Assembly (NCBI GenBank): GCA_036023115.1
Contig: JAYKKT010000061.1
Location: forward strand, 17,521,501-17,585,500
DNA: 64,000 nucleotides
Direction: 5' to 3'
DNA from: Brasenia schreberi
Taxonomy: Eukaryota; Streptophyta; Magnoliopsida; Nymphaeales; Cabombaceae
Shown in pieces: positions 33,560-46,792 of this stretch; position 1 is the stretch's first letter, and each line of letters opens with the position of its first letter. The notes beneath the pieces were generated by a model, which worked only from the letters and a program-made list of their open reading frames with translations, did not search any database and had not been told where the DNA came from. Made by a program: the position numbers and the translations under genes.

Positions 33560-36500
33560 CTTACGAAATGTTGTGTGTGACTATATCTTATAGAGGACTT
33601 TAGCATCATGATTTTACATAGTCAAATTTATTTGAGTTTAAACTCCGCCCATGTAAGGGATCACCCTTGCATTGCCAATCCCAAATTAGGATAAAGGAGG
33701 AGGGTTGTGTTAGGCTTTCGACAGCCAGCGTAAAACTTTATCCGATTTTTATACCATAGATTACACAAATTATGAGCATTGCTTTGGGACGTCCCTACCC
33801 AGTGACGCGGTGCAGAACTCGAATACAGTGATAAGTAAACAAGGGCCACTACATTTTTGTCCGAATGTAGTGAATCATTGCAGAGAGGGTTCCCATATCA
33901 TGGACGGGTGTGGGTAAAGAAGTTAGTCTCGCTACATTGTCACCTGAATATAGTAAATAATTTATAAAGAGGGTCTCTGTATTTTCAATATGAACGAATG
34001 CGGGGGGGTAAGGAAGCTAGTCCTAGATAATAAGATTCGTATTGGTTCTTGGAATATCGGAACATTATCTGGTAAGCTAATGGAGGTGGTAGATACTATG
34101 ATTTAGAAAAATATTCATATTCTATGTTTACAAGAGACAAAGTAGGTTTGAGAAAAAGCAAAAGAGATAGAGGATACATGTTTTAAATTATGGTACTCGG
34201 ATAAGGAAAAGGCTCGAAACGGAGTTGGTATTATCATAAATAAAGATTTAAAGAATAGTGTAGTAGACATATAACGATATGGTGACCGAATAATGATGTT
34301 GAAATTAGTGTTACGAGCAGAGGTTTTGAATGTAGTTTGTGCTTACCCACCCGAAGTAGGACTAAAAGATAGTATAAAGACAACTTTTGGGGAAGAGTTA
34401 GATAAGGTGATTCAAAGGATTCCACAAAGGGAGATGATTTGTTTAAGTGGAGACTTAAATGGACTTGTCGGAAAAGAGGCATTGGGATATCAAGATATTC
34501 ATGAAAACTTTGGTTTTGGGGATATAAATGAGGAAGGTAGGGAGATTTTAAATTTTGCTATGACATTTGATCTCTTTATAGTCAATACAATCTTCAAAAG
34601 ATAAGATGAACATTTAATTACTTATAAGAGTGGCTTATCACAAACACAAATTGATTACTTTATTTGTAGAAGAAAAGATAGAGTGTGTTGTAAAGATTGC
34701 AAGATAATTCCAAGAGAAAGTTTAACCACTCAACATCGACTTTTAGTTATGGATTTACAAATAAAAAAATAGGCAAAGAAGAAAAGAGTACAATGAGTTA
34801 TTCGGACTAAATGGTGGAACCTTAAAAGCGAGAAAGAATATATATTTAAACAGAAAGTCCTTCAAGGAGATGCTTGAAATTATGTTGGTACACCTTGTGA
34901 TATGTGAAACAATATGACTATACATATTAGGAAAGTAGCAAAAGTTGTGTTAGTTGTATCTAAGGGAGTTGTACCGGCACAAAAAGAAGCTTAGTGGTAG
35001 AGTAAAGTAGTGCAAAATAAAATCAAGGAAAAGAGGGCATGCTACAAATTACATTATGCTAAGAAAACTAGTGAAACTTTAAAGGCTTATAAGAAAGCAA
35101 ATAATGAAGCAAAAAAGGCCGTCAGTGAAGCAAAAGCTAAAATTTGGGAGGATTTATATAAAAAACTCAACTCAAAAGAAGGTGAAAGAGATATTTGTAG
35201 GATAGCTAGGGCTAGAGATAAGAACACTAAAGATCTTAATTATGTTAGATGCATCAAAGATGAGGATGAAAAAATTCTAGTGACAAATGATGATATAAGA
35301 AATAGATGGAAAAAATATTTTATAAGTTTTTTAATGAAAATAAAGCTGTTAGTATTAGCATAGGAGAGTTAGCCAAATTAGAAAAGTATATAAGCCACAG
35401 TTTCTACCGACGTATTCAAAAGAATGAAGTCAAAGAGGCTCTTAAACATATGAAGGATAGTAAATCGATAGGACCAGACAATATTCCTATAAAAGTTTGA
35501 AAAATACTAGGAGAAATAAGAATCACTTGGCTCACAAGATTATTTAATGAAATATGGAGAAACCAAAAGATGTTCGGGGAATGGAGAGCGAGTACACTTA
35601 TATCCATATATAAGAACAAGAGAGACATTCAGAATTATGTGAATTATCGAGGTATCAAGTTAATGAGCCATACTATGAAATTGTGGGAAAGAATTATCGA
35701 ATGTATACAATAGAGAACCAATTTGGATTCATGTTAGGTAGATCTACTGTTGAAGCGATTCATATTTTGAGACATTTTATAAAACATTTTAGGGCAAAAA
35801 AGAAAGATATTCATATGATATTTATTGATCAATAAAAAGCTTACAATAGGGTACCGAGAGAGGTTTTTTGAAGAACCTTAGAAAAAAGAGGTATCCCATT
35901 GATATACATTAACCTTATAAGAGACATGTACGATGGTGAAAAAATATGTGTGAGGACTCATGAACGAACGACAAACTTCTTTGAAGTTAATATAGGGTTA
36001 CATCAAGGATCAACTTTAAGTCCATACTTATTTATAATGGTGATTGATGAGTTAACAAAACATATTCAAGATAAAGTACCATGGTGTATGTTGTTTGTAG
36101 ATGACATTATGTTAGTGGAGGAGTATGTAGATATGAATTTTTATTCCTAAGTCTATGTAGAGACTTGAAATTAAATTCTCAAACTACGTTGTGTGTGCAA
36201 GCATGACAACTAGTTAACTAGCAAAGTTGATTTTATGACTTCATGTAACGATTGTGGACAAGTAAATTCTTTTCGACGTAGGCCTTCTTGAACCAATACT
36301 CAAGGGTCAGCCTAGACACTTTGAAGATCATTCGAAATCTGGTAAATTTTCAAAACCAAATTTTAATTCTAAAAGCTTGATAAAACTTGTGATTTTACTT
36401 TTTAACTTAAAAACATTCCAAGTCTTAAAAAATAAAAACTGGTTCTGTTTTCAAAGACTTATTTCTTTTTTTTTTAGATAGCTTATAAATTTCCAAAAAT

Positions 36501-37451
36501 TCTCAAAATTTTACATAAGATAAATTTTTATGTACATATTCAGAAACTACTTTTATTTTTATTTTATATGATGTAGATTTATTCCATTAAATATGAAAAT
36601 ATACTACACTTAGATATTTGGGATAGATCTATAATAGAGAATCAAAGGTTTAGGAAAATGATTGTATATTTATACTAAAATCTCCGATTTCTATGAAATT
36701 GGTCTTATTGAAATTTTAACTTTTTAATGAGACCATTTTTAATCAAAACAGTTCACTGTGTATAAAGATATGGGATAATAACCCAACCTCTATTCTAGGA
36801 ACTTCTGGTTTTATAAATTTTGTTTGATTTTCTCTAATTTTATTCATGATGTTGCATGGGCCTAAATTTTTTGAAACTTTTATGTATAATGTATCTATCA
36901 ATTTATATTGAACGTGCAAAAGTTCAAAACATTTGGAGTAGGAGGTAAATAAATAATAATCATGTACCGGACAGGTGTAGTGTGTAGAAAACATGTTTTT
37001 TGTTTTTCAGAATATGTACGTGCTTTTGTCCGAATTAAAAACAATCTACAATAATTTAAAATAAACAAAGTTATAATGATATCCTAAGCATAGAGAGGTT
37101 AAGAGGTATATGATCTTATATTATATGTCGGAGTAGAAAAGATTGAAATCAAACATATAACAGATAATTCATGAATATGAAAGAGAACAGGGCAACATAT
37201 AATTCTTAATTAATACATCAATATGGAGACATGAGCTCCTTAATTACAACCCCATTAATCTTAATGAAAGAAGATATAATAATAATTGAAAGTGAAGAGA
37301 ATAATGGACCTATAGCAGAAGATGGTGGCCGGTGGTTAGCAGCGTCGAACCCCTTTTCCTTCTCTCTCTATCTCTCTCTCTCTTGGATTGTGGGTTGGTG
37401 ATGGAACTCGATAGATGATGGCTTGGATGAGAGATGATGGTTTGCAGCCCC

Positions 37452-37490
37452 CTTAAGGGCTCTTTTATAGGCAAAGAGTTGCCTTTTGCT
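37452..37490 (-). promoter_or_regulatory. LTR TATA box inside inverted repeat
   Basis: Minus-strand CCTATAAAAGAG: arms CTCTTT (37460-37465) and AAAGAG (37473-37478) pair perfectly around the motif, with AAGG and CCTT able to pair further out. Confidence 0.6.
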
Positions 37491-38364
37491 GTAGCTCTTT
37501 TTAAGTCAACTTGCCAATAAAATATGGCAAGTTGCTCTATTGAAAACTTGTTGAAATCGGGTCAAAGAATGTTGTATATGGTCTTTCAAATTGAGCCAAA
37601 GTTGTTGTTCACCTCAACTTGCTAAAGTCGGCCAATTGTTGTGAAAGGTTGTTGGATTGGGCCAAGGCTGGGAAGGTTGTTGAATTCAGCCAAGGCTGGA
37701 TTTCCTTTGTTGTTGCCCACTTGTTGTTCATGTTGAATTCGGAATGGTAAGTGGGTGCTTCTCCTTCTTGCTAAACTCGACTTCATTTGCCTCATTGCTA
37801 AAACTCAGACAGAATTTGGAAGGTTGCCTCATTGTTGTCCATTTGTTGAGGTCGAAATGGCTAGGAAAGGTAAGTGGTTGTCTATTTGCTTGTAGAATTC
37901 GGTTGGGACTCATGTGGTCAGATTTGATATGGTAAGGTGCTTTTCTTCAAGTCGACCATGAAGCTGCATTCATCAGCATGGCTGAATTCGGTTGGGGATA
38001 AAAAGGACAAGTGACTTTGCTGGCCTTCACTTGTTAAAATCAGCTTGGACACATCGCAAGTTTGCCTTGTGTTGCCATGCTAAAACCGGCCAGATTGAGT
38101 GTTGGTAAGTTGCCCAATTCGGTTGAAATCAGCTGCCATTTCTATCCACCTTCTTGCTGCATTTGGTTGAGGCTTGAAAAGGTAAGTGGTTGTCCATTTG
38201 TTGAAGTCGGCCAACCCTTGAATGTGGTAAATTGGCCTTGTGACTTACCAAACCATAGACCAAGGCTACCTATGGCAAGTCCCATAATTCACCCACGTTG
38301 AAGTTGGTAAGTTTCTTCTTGCTGGCTTGCCAAATCGAGCATCACAACTTACCAAATTGATCAA

Positions 38365-38520
38365 CTTTTCTTTCTTGAACGTCACCCTTTCTTTCTTGAA
38401 TGCCGACTTTTCTTCTTTGATGCCAACTTTTCTTTCTTGAACATCGACCTTCCTTTCTTAAATGTCGACTTTCCTTTGTTGAATGTTGACCTTCCTTTCT
38501 TAAATATCAACTTTTCTTTT
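38365..38520. repeat. 21-22 bp tandem repeat in LTR, about 7 units
   Basis: Units of the form CTTTTCTTTCTTGAACGTCA with changes at a few positions. It is restricted to the U3 side of the LTR. Confidence 0.75.
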
Positions 38521-39337
38521 TGGGAGTCAACCTTCTTGAAACTAAAAATGGTAGGTTACTTTGCCCAACAACACCAAAATTGGTAGGTGTTTGGTTGTTA
38601 CCTTTTTGGTTCATACAGTCTCCTCTTTCCGGAGAATTTGCTTCCTTTTGTTCCGAGTTTCATATATGTCAAGTATGGTTTCAAACACTTTCTTTAAAAC
38701 CATTTATATATTTAAAAATATCAAATTTAATGAAATCAAATATTATTTTTAGAAAATACTGAGTTTCATCCCAATTTTTGTTTATATGGGTGATATACTT
38801 TCGCTCCTTGAGTTAGTCTTTAACCACCTTGACTACTTTAACCCTTTATACGAGTATAGGGTATCGAACCACTTTAACAGGTATAAGATATCGAACTATT
38901 TTAACCACTTGGGTATTATGTCTCTAAATGAGACTATTCTCGACTGGGCAAATTTCTGAGGTTTGATTTGAATTTAATTTGAACTTCATGGGTTTTAGAA
39001 TTTTGTAAATTTATAAATTTGCAAACATTTTTGAGTTTGATTCTCAATGTCTCATTTTCACTTGTTTCTTTAAAAAGAATTGTTTAAAATCATCTTTTCT
39101 TTAAAATCAATCATTTGAAAAAGCAAAATCCTGCTAATTTGGCCTTGAGGGTAAAATAGTCATTTTTATGTACTTTTGCCAAAAGTAGATTTTTTTAGAG
39201 GAATACAATATACCATCATTTTGAGATTGCTACAAAATTTTGATGCAGAAATGAGTTCATTCAAGGTGTCATTATTTGAAAAACCTTTAAAAGAACCAAA
39301 ACTACAACTTTTGTTTAAAAAGACAGAATTTCTAAAA

Positions 39338-39396
39338 ACAAACAACAAACAACAACTAAGCTTTTTCCCATACTAGACGGGGTCGGCTACATGGAG
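39338..39396 (-). mobile_element. 59-bp LINE 3' tail insertion with 14-bp TSD
   Basis: Reverse complement of the last bases of the RTE LINE (TAGCCGACCCCGTCTAGTAT.. then (TTGTT)n). It is bounded by exact 14-bp duplications of CAGAATTTCTAAAA (39324-39337 and 39397-39410). This is a severely 5'-truncated LINE copy made by target-primed reverse transcription into the solo LTR, which itself sits in an older LINE of the same subfamily. Confidence 0.92.
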
Positions 39397-40233
39397 CAGA
39401 ATTTCTAAAAGATTAAAAAAAATTATTTTGGAAATTATTTTGGGTGTTTAAAGAGTATAAGAAAAAAGTTAATAGAAAATTGGAACTATGGAGAGAAACA
39501 TTAAAAAGCAAAGGCCTCCGACTTAGTAGAACAAAGACAAAATATATAGAATGTAAGTTTGATCATTTGGTTACTTCGGAGGATATAGAAATTAAAATTG
39601 GCATACATTGCATCCCCCAAAAGGGAAGTTTTAAATAACTAGGGTCAATTTTTCAAGAGTGATGAAAGAATTGATGGAGATGTTACGCATAGAGTTAATA
39701 CTGGTTGGTTAAAATAGAGAGGAGCATCAGGTATTCTTTGTGATAAGAAGATACCATTAAAGTTAGTTAAAAGGTAAATATTATAGAGCAACAATTAGAC
39801 CTATCATGTTTTATGGTTCTGAGTGTTGGGCAGTTAATCATCAACATGTATAAAAGATGTCTGTGATAGAACTGAAGATGTTGAGATGGATGAGTGGTCA
39901 TACAAGAAAAGACCGTATACATAATGAGGTTATTAGAAACAAATTACGAGTGGCACCAATAGAGGATAAAATGAAAGAATATCGTTTAAGATAATTTGGA
40001 CATATAGAAAGAAGATCAAAAGAAAAACCTCTAAGAAGATATGAAAAACTAAATTTGGAAAGTATTAAAAGAGGTAGAGTACGACCACAAAAGTGTTGAA
40101 AAGAAACAATAAAGAATGATCTAGCTTATTGTGAGTTAACTGCTAACATGGCACATGATAGGGATGTGTGGAAACAAAGAATCCATGTAGCCGACCCCGT
40201 CTAGTATGAGAAAAAGCTTAGTTGTTGTTGTTG

Positions 40234-41560
40234 TAGTTGAACTTATTTGAGTTTAATTATAATATTTGTTAGGAGTCTTCAAGATCTTTTATCTATTTTT
40301 AACAGTATTGTTGATATATTATATTTTGTTTATTATCCAATCTATCATTTATTAGTTTATCAAGAGGTAGAAGTAGATTTGCCTTTAGCATACTTTCGAC
40401 ATAGTTTGTAGGACCATACAAATAAGTAACTTTATTATTATATAGATATTTCTCCTATTAGTTTAGCTATTATTGCATTATATTATAAATTAAAATTAGA
40501 CCACTTAGAAGAAATATTAACTACTTATTATACTGGTCTTTCATTACACAAATTTAAGGTTATCAATAGCATAATCAATGATATAAGATCAACCATCAAT
40601 CAATTATGTAGGGATGATAGTTTTATAAATAAGAAAATAGCATCAGTTATATATTCTCCTATTCTGGTAATAAGTTTTTTGGTCATATCTTGAAATCAAG
40701 ACTAACAAAGGATTTGGTTTGAAGTATATCTTGATATTTATTGTGATTCAAGCAAATTTGTAATTTTATAATAGTGAAGAGAGAATTAAGTTTCTATGTT
40801 TCCTTTCAATGACTACAAATATTTTTGTTCAAGTCTCAATTGTTGTTATGGATCAAGTATTTAGTGTACTTACATCTTTCCAACTTACAACCTAAAACAT
40901 TAGAAGTTCAAGTTTGCCTTGACAAATTGAATAACAGAATATGCCTAATACAAAAGTATGAGGAAATATTAGTTGACATAGGCATAAGATGTTTATACCA
41001 TCGAAGGAACAACTAGTAGTATGGGTACCAGTATAATAACCCAGTGTAATATGAAATGATCATGTAATTATGAAATTAAATTACTAAATCAACGAGAGTC
41101 GACCACGCCCAAAGAACCGCCTCAAAGCCACCAGAGGTTTTGGCCTTGGGATTGAAATGGAGATTGCTTGGACACTGAAGGACGTGTTTCTAGAACTGTA
41201 ATTAGAACCGCCACGAGTGATATTTGATATCGGACAATAAAAAAAACACGTAAAGATCAGCACCAAAACATTAAAATAATTGAAGAAACGGCTAAAAGGG
41301 CGATATTTTTTGAAATATCAGCCGATTCTTTAAATCCTTCATGTGATGCACAATGGGTACACGTTGCAAGCCAGCATTTAGCAGTAGCCTCTCAAGGAAA
41401 CAAGTAGCACGGGGGCCCAGACATAATGAGAAACTGATGCACGAATTTAGTATCACCCAAGAAACAACCCGCATACTAGGTAAGCAGTCACAGAGGGGGG
41501 AGAACGTGGAAGAAAGGTTGGGGCTTGTTTAGAAAATGTTTCAAATTGTGATGCTTGAAA
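40234..41560. other. Unassigned upstream region of the DCC gene
   Basis: 40400-40695 translates on the plus strand into a fairly coherent stretch (DISPISLAIIALYYKLKLDH, then LEEILTTYYTGLSLHKFKVI) with two early stops. A second piece is at 40825-41013. Neither is recognised. From 41060 to 41560 lies probable promoter/5' flank of the DCC gene; no clear TATA box can be assigned. Confidence 0.3.
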
Positions 41561-41651
41561 CGAAGCGATGTATGGCGGTGGCCCAACGTTCACTTGCATA
41601 TGCAAACGGGAAGTGTGGACTCCGTTAAGTTTCTCTTGTTTTCCCCTTCCA

Positions 41652-44600
41652 ATGATCGTTTGTACAAGAGAGGGAAAGAAAAGAGAAGAAAATGGTGTCA
41701 AGGGCGGGTTGTTGTTGGGTAAATCCAACGGCCTCTTTCCTTTGTCGATTTCTTGCCACCTTAGTTCGCGTATTCCTCGTCTCACCAACATCGACTATCG
41801 CCGTCGTTCCGTCGGTAAGACCAGCATTTCTTGCTTTTCTGTTCTTAGGAATCCTTTCTTCCTTTTTTATAATTCATTACACGTGTTTCCTTGAATAATC
41901 TTTCGACGTTCTGGTTACAAATCTGGGCGCCATATTTCATTTTTTGGTCTCTCGTATTCTTTCTTTTCTTTGGAAGAGTTTGGTTTTCTTTTCTTACGTT
42001 TTTTGGGTGCAAAGAACATTGTTCGTTTGTATCGAGAAAATGGACTCCTCATTTTATTTATTGATTAAGGTGAAGAGGAAGGGCTTCTACTTCTCTTGTC
42101 GTTGCTGGTGTGCGAGCGTTTGTTTGTTTTCAACATGAAGCGAAATTGCTCTAAAAGTTAAACGGCTTGAAGACTCACATATCAATTGGAAGAGTTTGAA
42201 TTCAACAATCAAACAAGGGTAAAAGTAGAGAACACAATAGGGATTTACACCAAGGAAAGGCATTTAACTGTCATGGATGTGAGCCTTCTGCACAGTGCAC
42301 ACAGATGCCCATCCTATATAGGCCTTGGGGTAACTGTAAGGATCCTAGCTACAGATACAATGGGTTTATTTGGGCTCTTGGCCAACAGTTTCTCTGCTTT
42401 ATAAATAAAAGGTAGAGAAGTAAAGGATTTAAATTATCTCTCTCCACTGAGTAATAAATGAGGACGGATTCATTTATCGGATACTCCTCCAAATGCTGAA
42501 AATCCAATCCTTTGCTATGTTCATGCTGGAAAATGCTCTTTATACCGAAAAGATCAAAGCTTTGCAACTATAGTTACACTTGCAAAGTGAAGCACATTTC
42601 AGCATTTATTGATCTAAAGATGTACACTGGGTTGAACGATGGACTGCTATAGATCTTACGATATAGACTACGAAAAATTAGGCTAGTGAACTGATTCTCT
42701 TATCCCATCCTTGTTTGCACGGTAGATTTCGAGAATCCCTTTCTTGTGCTCTCGCACACTTCTCACTCTCACATGTATGGTGACCTTTGCATATACATGT
42801 AAAGTAATAAGAACTGAAGCAAAAGAAAGAATGAAGTGGTACAACTAGTAGGGAAGCAACTTTGGTTTATAAAATTTATTAATTTGATTGGATATTTTTT
42901 TACTTCAAAAGAATGCCTCATTTTGGCAATTTAAAGTGCAACTTTTTGCTTTTCTGCTGTTTCTTTTTTGGGTTACAATGGGAGGCCAGAGCCTAATGCA
43001 TACACCACTGATACCCACTGGAGCCGAAGTCACCACCTATGACATGGGGGTCAAAGCCTGGCCAGAGGGCTAATGCGTTGTGTCTTTCTACTCTTTATTT
43101 TGGCGAAATCTTGCTTTTGCATTTTTTTCCAATTTTACGAAGTGGCTTCAGATTGTTTCCTTTCCATTTTCACATTGGTAATCTTGCATGTTTATACAGG
43201 TGCAGCATGCAAGGTTCCTGCAGTACAAAATGACACTGCTTCTGTTGAAAGATTGTTGGAAAAAGATCAACCTCAAAAACCCGACAACTGGAATGTTAAA
43301 ATGCTCTATGATGGAGAATGCCCACTATGTATGCGTGAGGCAAGCACAATTTTTTAGATAATATTGTTTCCATCGAATTGCTTATGATGTTGAATTCCAC
43401 AGTCATGTATTTGAAACATTTCTCTAGTGGTTGCCTTTGTCTGTAATAGAGCATGTATAGAGATCCATGACACAAACACCTTCTGTAATTGCTCTTGTGC
43501 TTTCTATTTTGTGTATTATACAGGCTTTCTTGGAATGCTAAGTGGACTTGATGTGCCAGGAACTTTCTGTCATTGTTGCAACACAAAACTGGATAGAGAG
43601 ATGTTAACTGAGGTAAACTTTGGGTCTGCAAGTAAAAATGCTTCTGAGTACCTGAAGCACGGAAACAACAACAACAACTATATGGATTCTTTATTTCCAT
43701 AGAGTCCTATTATGAGCCATGCTAGCAGTTAACTCAACATGAGTTATATCGTTCTTTATTGTTTCTTTCCAATACTGTTGCGGTCTTCTTTCTGTTTTAA
43801 CATTTTCATAATCTAATTTTTTATACCTTCTTACTGAAGCTTCTGTTGATCGTCTTTCTACTTGAAGCACGAAAGTTGAATGAAATACAATACTAAGCAG
43901 CTGTAACCTAAAAACGATGCCTTAGTATATGTCCACATTTAGTCAAAATTTCCATAGCTATATACAGTCATTTCATTTAAGGGAACAATTTTAGTTTGCT
44001 GTGACAAAAGGAAGAACATAAATGTTTCTCTTTTGTCATATGTACACTTGGAGAATTTGTCTAGCTTTAGGCTTTAAATTCATAACTGTGGCTTTGTTAT
44101 GGCGGTGTTCATCAATTAGTGGTGTTTTCAGATATGTCATCTACTTCATTGACATAAATCTTGGATTTTTTAATTAGATAACAGTTTTCTTAATTTTGGA
44201 TTAGAAAAGGGTCAACATTAAAGTGATATCTGTTTACTTTGAAAAAAGCACATTTCACATGAAGCGACTTTGGTGAACACTTGCAGATAACACTATGTTG
44301 GTGAGCAAGATGAGAGAACGAGCTAATAGAAAACTTGATTTTTCTAGAAGCCTTAGAAATGTAGGATTTTCAACTTTGGAGAACTAAGATAGGATAAATA
44401 CAATGCAAAGTCAATATCTGAACGAAACTGATGATCAATTAGTGCATATTTCTATCCTCAAGGAAGATAATTCAAAATACTTAGGATCACTACTCTAGAA
44501 ACGGAGAATCAATGGAAATATCTGATTCAAATTGCCAAAAGATTGCTCAACATTGGTAGGTGCATCAGGTGTTATCCATCACAAGAGGATAATACTAAAA

Positions 44601-46715
44601 GGTAATATCATAAGATAATAATAAGACTAGCAGTGCTCTATGATATTAGGTATTGAGCAGCTAACTATTGATATGTGCAAAAAATGTTCATTGCATAAAA
44701 TGAGTATGTCAAGGTAGCTATGTAGGCAGAAAAGCAAAGGTTGAATGATAACCAAGTTATGGAGAAAAGGTTTGTGTTGCACCAATAAGGCGAGAACATG
44801 CTTAAGGTGCACCAATAAGATGGAAAAGATATGCCTTAGGTGATTTGGACATTTGGAGAGGTTTCCAAGCGGACAAGAATGTAAGGAATATAGATGCAAG
44901 CTCTTCAAAAGAGGTAAAAAGATCCTCAACAATTGTCCTATTCTCAGGTAACCTCTTATAACTTAGGGACCTTAACAAATCAAAGCATGTGGCAAGAAAG
45001 CCTTATATGTATTCTCCTTTCTTGGTGAGTAACAATATTCTTCCATGGATCTTTCCTACTGCATATGCTTCTTGAATAACACCAATTTGATCAAATAAAA
45101 ATAATAGGTGTCGCCCTTGCATTTATCTTGTGATAAAATCTGTCCAGTCTTGATATGTGGTCTGCATTGATGCTTGACTTGTTTATCTTCTCAGAATTTC
45201 TATGAAAAATTTCTCTCTGGCTTGGAATCCTTTTGTTTGTGATTATTTTGTTCACTGATTCTATTGATGTCGAATTATAGATAGCAGCAATACTAGATAA
45301 CATTTTTTTGTTTTGTTTTTGGTGGCTAGGTAAATATGCTGAGGGAGAGGAATAAGAACCACAGCAGCATCAAATTTGTTGATATAAGTTCGAAGGAGTA
45401 CTCTGCTGAAGAAAATCAGGGACTTGACTATGCAACACTGTGTAATCATGGAGGATCTTTCACTGTCATGCCACGCTCTTACCTGGTGCATTTTGGAGCA
45501 GACAAAAAATGAAAACTATAGAAACTGAAGGTCAAGCATGTGCAAGTTTCAAGCATACACATTTCTGGAAGGATTCTGTTTCAGAACCACTATGTGCACT
45601 TTTCTGGCAATGTCAAGTTCCTCATCTATATACTTTAGTGTCTTCATGTCAGCACATAACTAGGCAGCCCAATGCCATATAACACCTAGATTTCATAAGT
45701 GCGCATAATAAATCAATTGATGAACTCTGAATAACGGACACTGGGAAAAGCTATTCTCATAATCGCTGAGATGTCATATTTGGAATAGCTTATAGGAGAT
45801 GTTAATTAGAAAGTAATTTTACATATGTTCGTGACAGTAGATTGAGGTTAGAGACAATGAGGACCTCTATCTCAATGTACTGATCTTCACAAGTCTGATC
45901 AATTTGAGACATGAAATAGCTTACGTATCAGAAACAGCATTTTTATTTTTATTTTCAGTCATCAACTTGAAGAGATGAGTGTTAGATTCTATTACTCAGA
46001 ACTTCATCTGTATGACAAAAGGCCTCGTTCTATGTATCTCTTTTCTCCTTTTCAGATAATCATTTTAGAGTTCTTGATATGATACTACAAATTTGTGTTT
46101 TGTTTGGCTCAAGATGCATTTGTAATTATCATGCAAGGCTGTCTTTTTATGTACTTTCATACTTACCCCTATAGATCTTTATTCAGTTCATTGTACATGC
46201 AAGTGATAATCCATATGATTCATTCTGCTTGGTTCATACCATAACATTTCGGTAATGTTGTTATTAACTTGATTTGCATGGGCTGTTAAACAGTTGTTTC
46301 TTTATTTTGTATCTTATTTCGATAAGCATCTTAATTTGTTAATGTCCTCTGCAGGTTATGGGGAGAATTCATGTCATCTCGAATGATGGGACTGTACTCA
46401 CAGTTGTTGCTGTATGTCATCTGTAGCTACTCTTTTTGTTTTTTGCATGATGGGAAAAGAAGTGAATTTTCATTTGGAATTTGGACAAAATATTAAATGG
46501 AAGGTTGATGTTCGTGGTGACTTGTTTATTTTTCTAAATGGTTACACTTATGTCATGCCTGCTCTACTGCTACATTTGCTTTACATATTCTCGTAAGAAA
46601 AATCAGCTTGAACACGTGAAGCGTGGCAATCTGTTGATTGTAATCAGATAATAATGACATCCTATTCCATAAGACACACCCACACATACATACATATGTA
46701 CATGCATACATACAC

Positions 46716-46792
<77 letters not shown>

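Larger units (their letters stand above)
36126..39452 (-). mobile_element. Solo LTR (3,327 bp) inserted in the LINE
   Basis: Flanked by exact 5-bp duplications GAGTA (36121-36125 and 39453-39457). Removing the LTR and one duplication restores the LINE frame LVEEY-KKKVNRK. Plus-strand ends are TGTAGATATG and TTTGGGTGTTTAAA, the latter a mutated form of GGGTGTTTACA. The minus-strand TATA at about 37471-37462 sets orientation. The U5 block (36281-36318) matches the other long LTRs, and the body aligns with 60.9-61.6 kb. It carries a 21-22 bp pyrimidine-rich array (38365-38520) and a nested 59-bp LINE tail. Confidence 0.92.
34020..40233 (+). mobile_element. RTE-clade LINE, split by a solo LTR
   Basis: One ORF region with an AP endonuclease followed by reverse transcriptase, without gag-like ORF1, as in the RTE clade. 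Endonuclease landmarks: NKIRIGSWNIGTLSGKL (34028), LCLQETK (about 34121), GDLNGLVG (about 34450) and TQHRLLVMDL (about 34727). The RT half has KSIGPDNIPIKV (35463) and WCMLFVDDIMLVEE (36082), with F-V-D-D at the catalytic box. After the LTR the frame resumes exactly (KKVNRKLELWRETLKSKG) and runs to a 3' end ..TAGCCGACCCCGTCTAG with a (TTG)n tail at 40221-40233. Many stops make it a pseudogene. The 5' limit is uncertain and may reach about 33650. Confidence 0.9.

Noticed and set aside
41692..41898. Alternative DCC start in frame [11 protein letters not shown]
   Set aside because: It would reach the exon 1 donor in phase 0, but exon 2 needs one carried base; only the frame of ATG 41568/41652 joins correctly.
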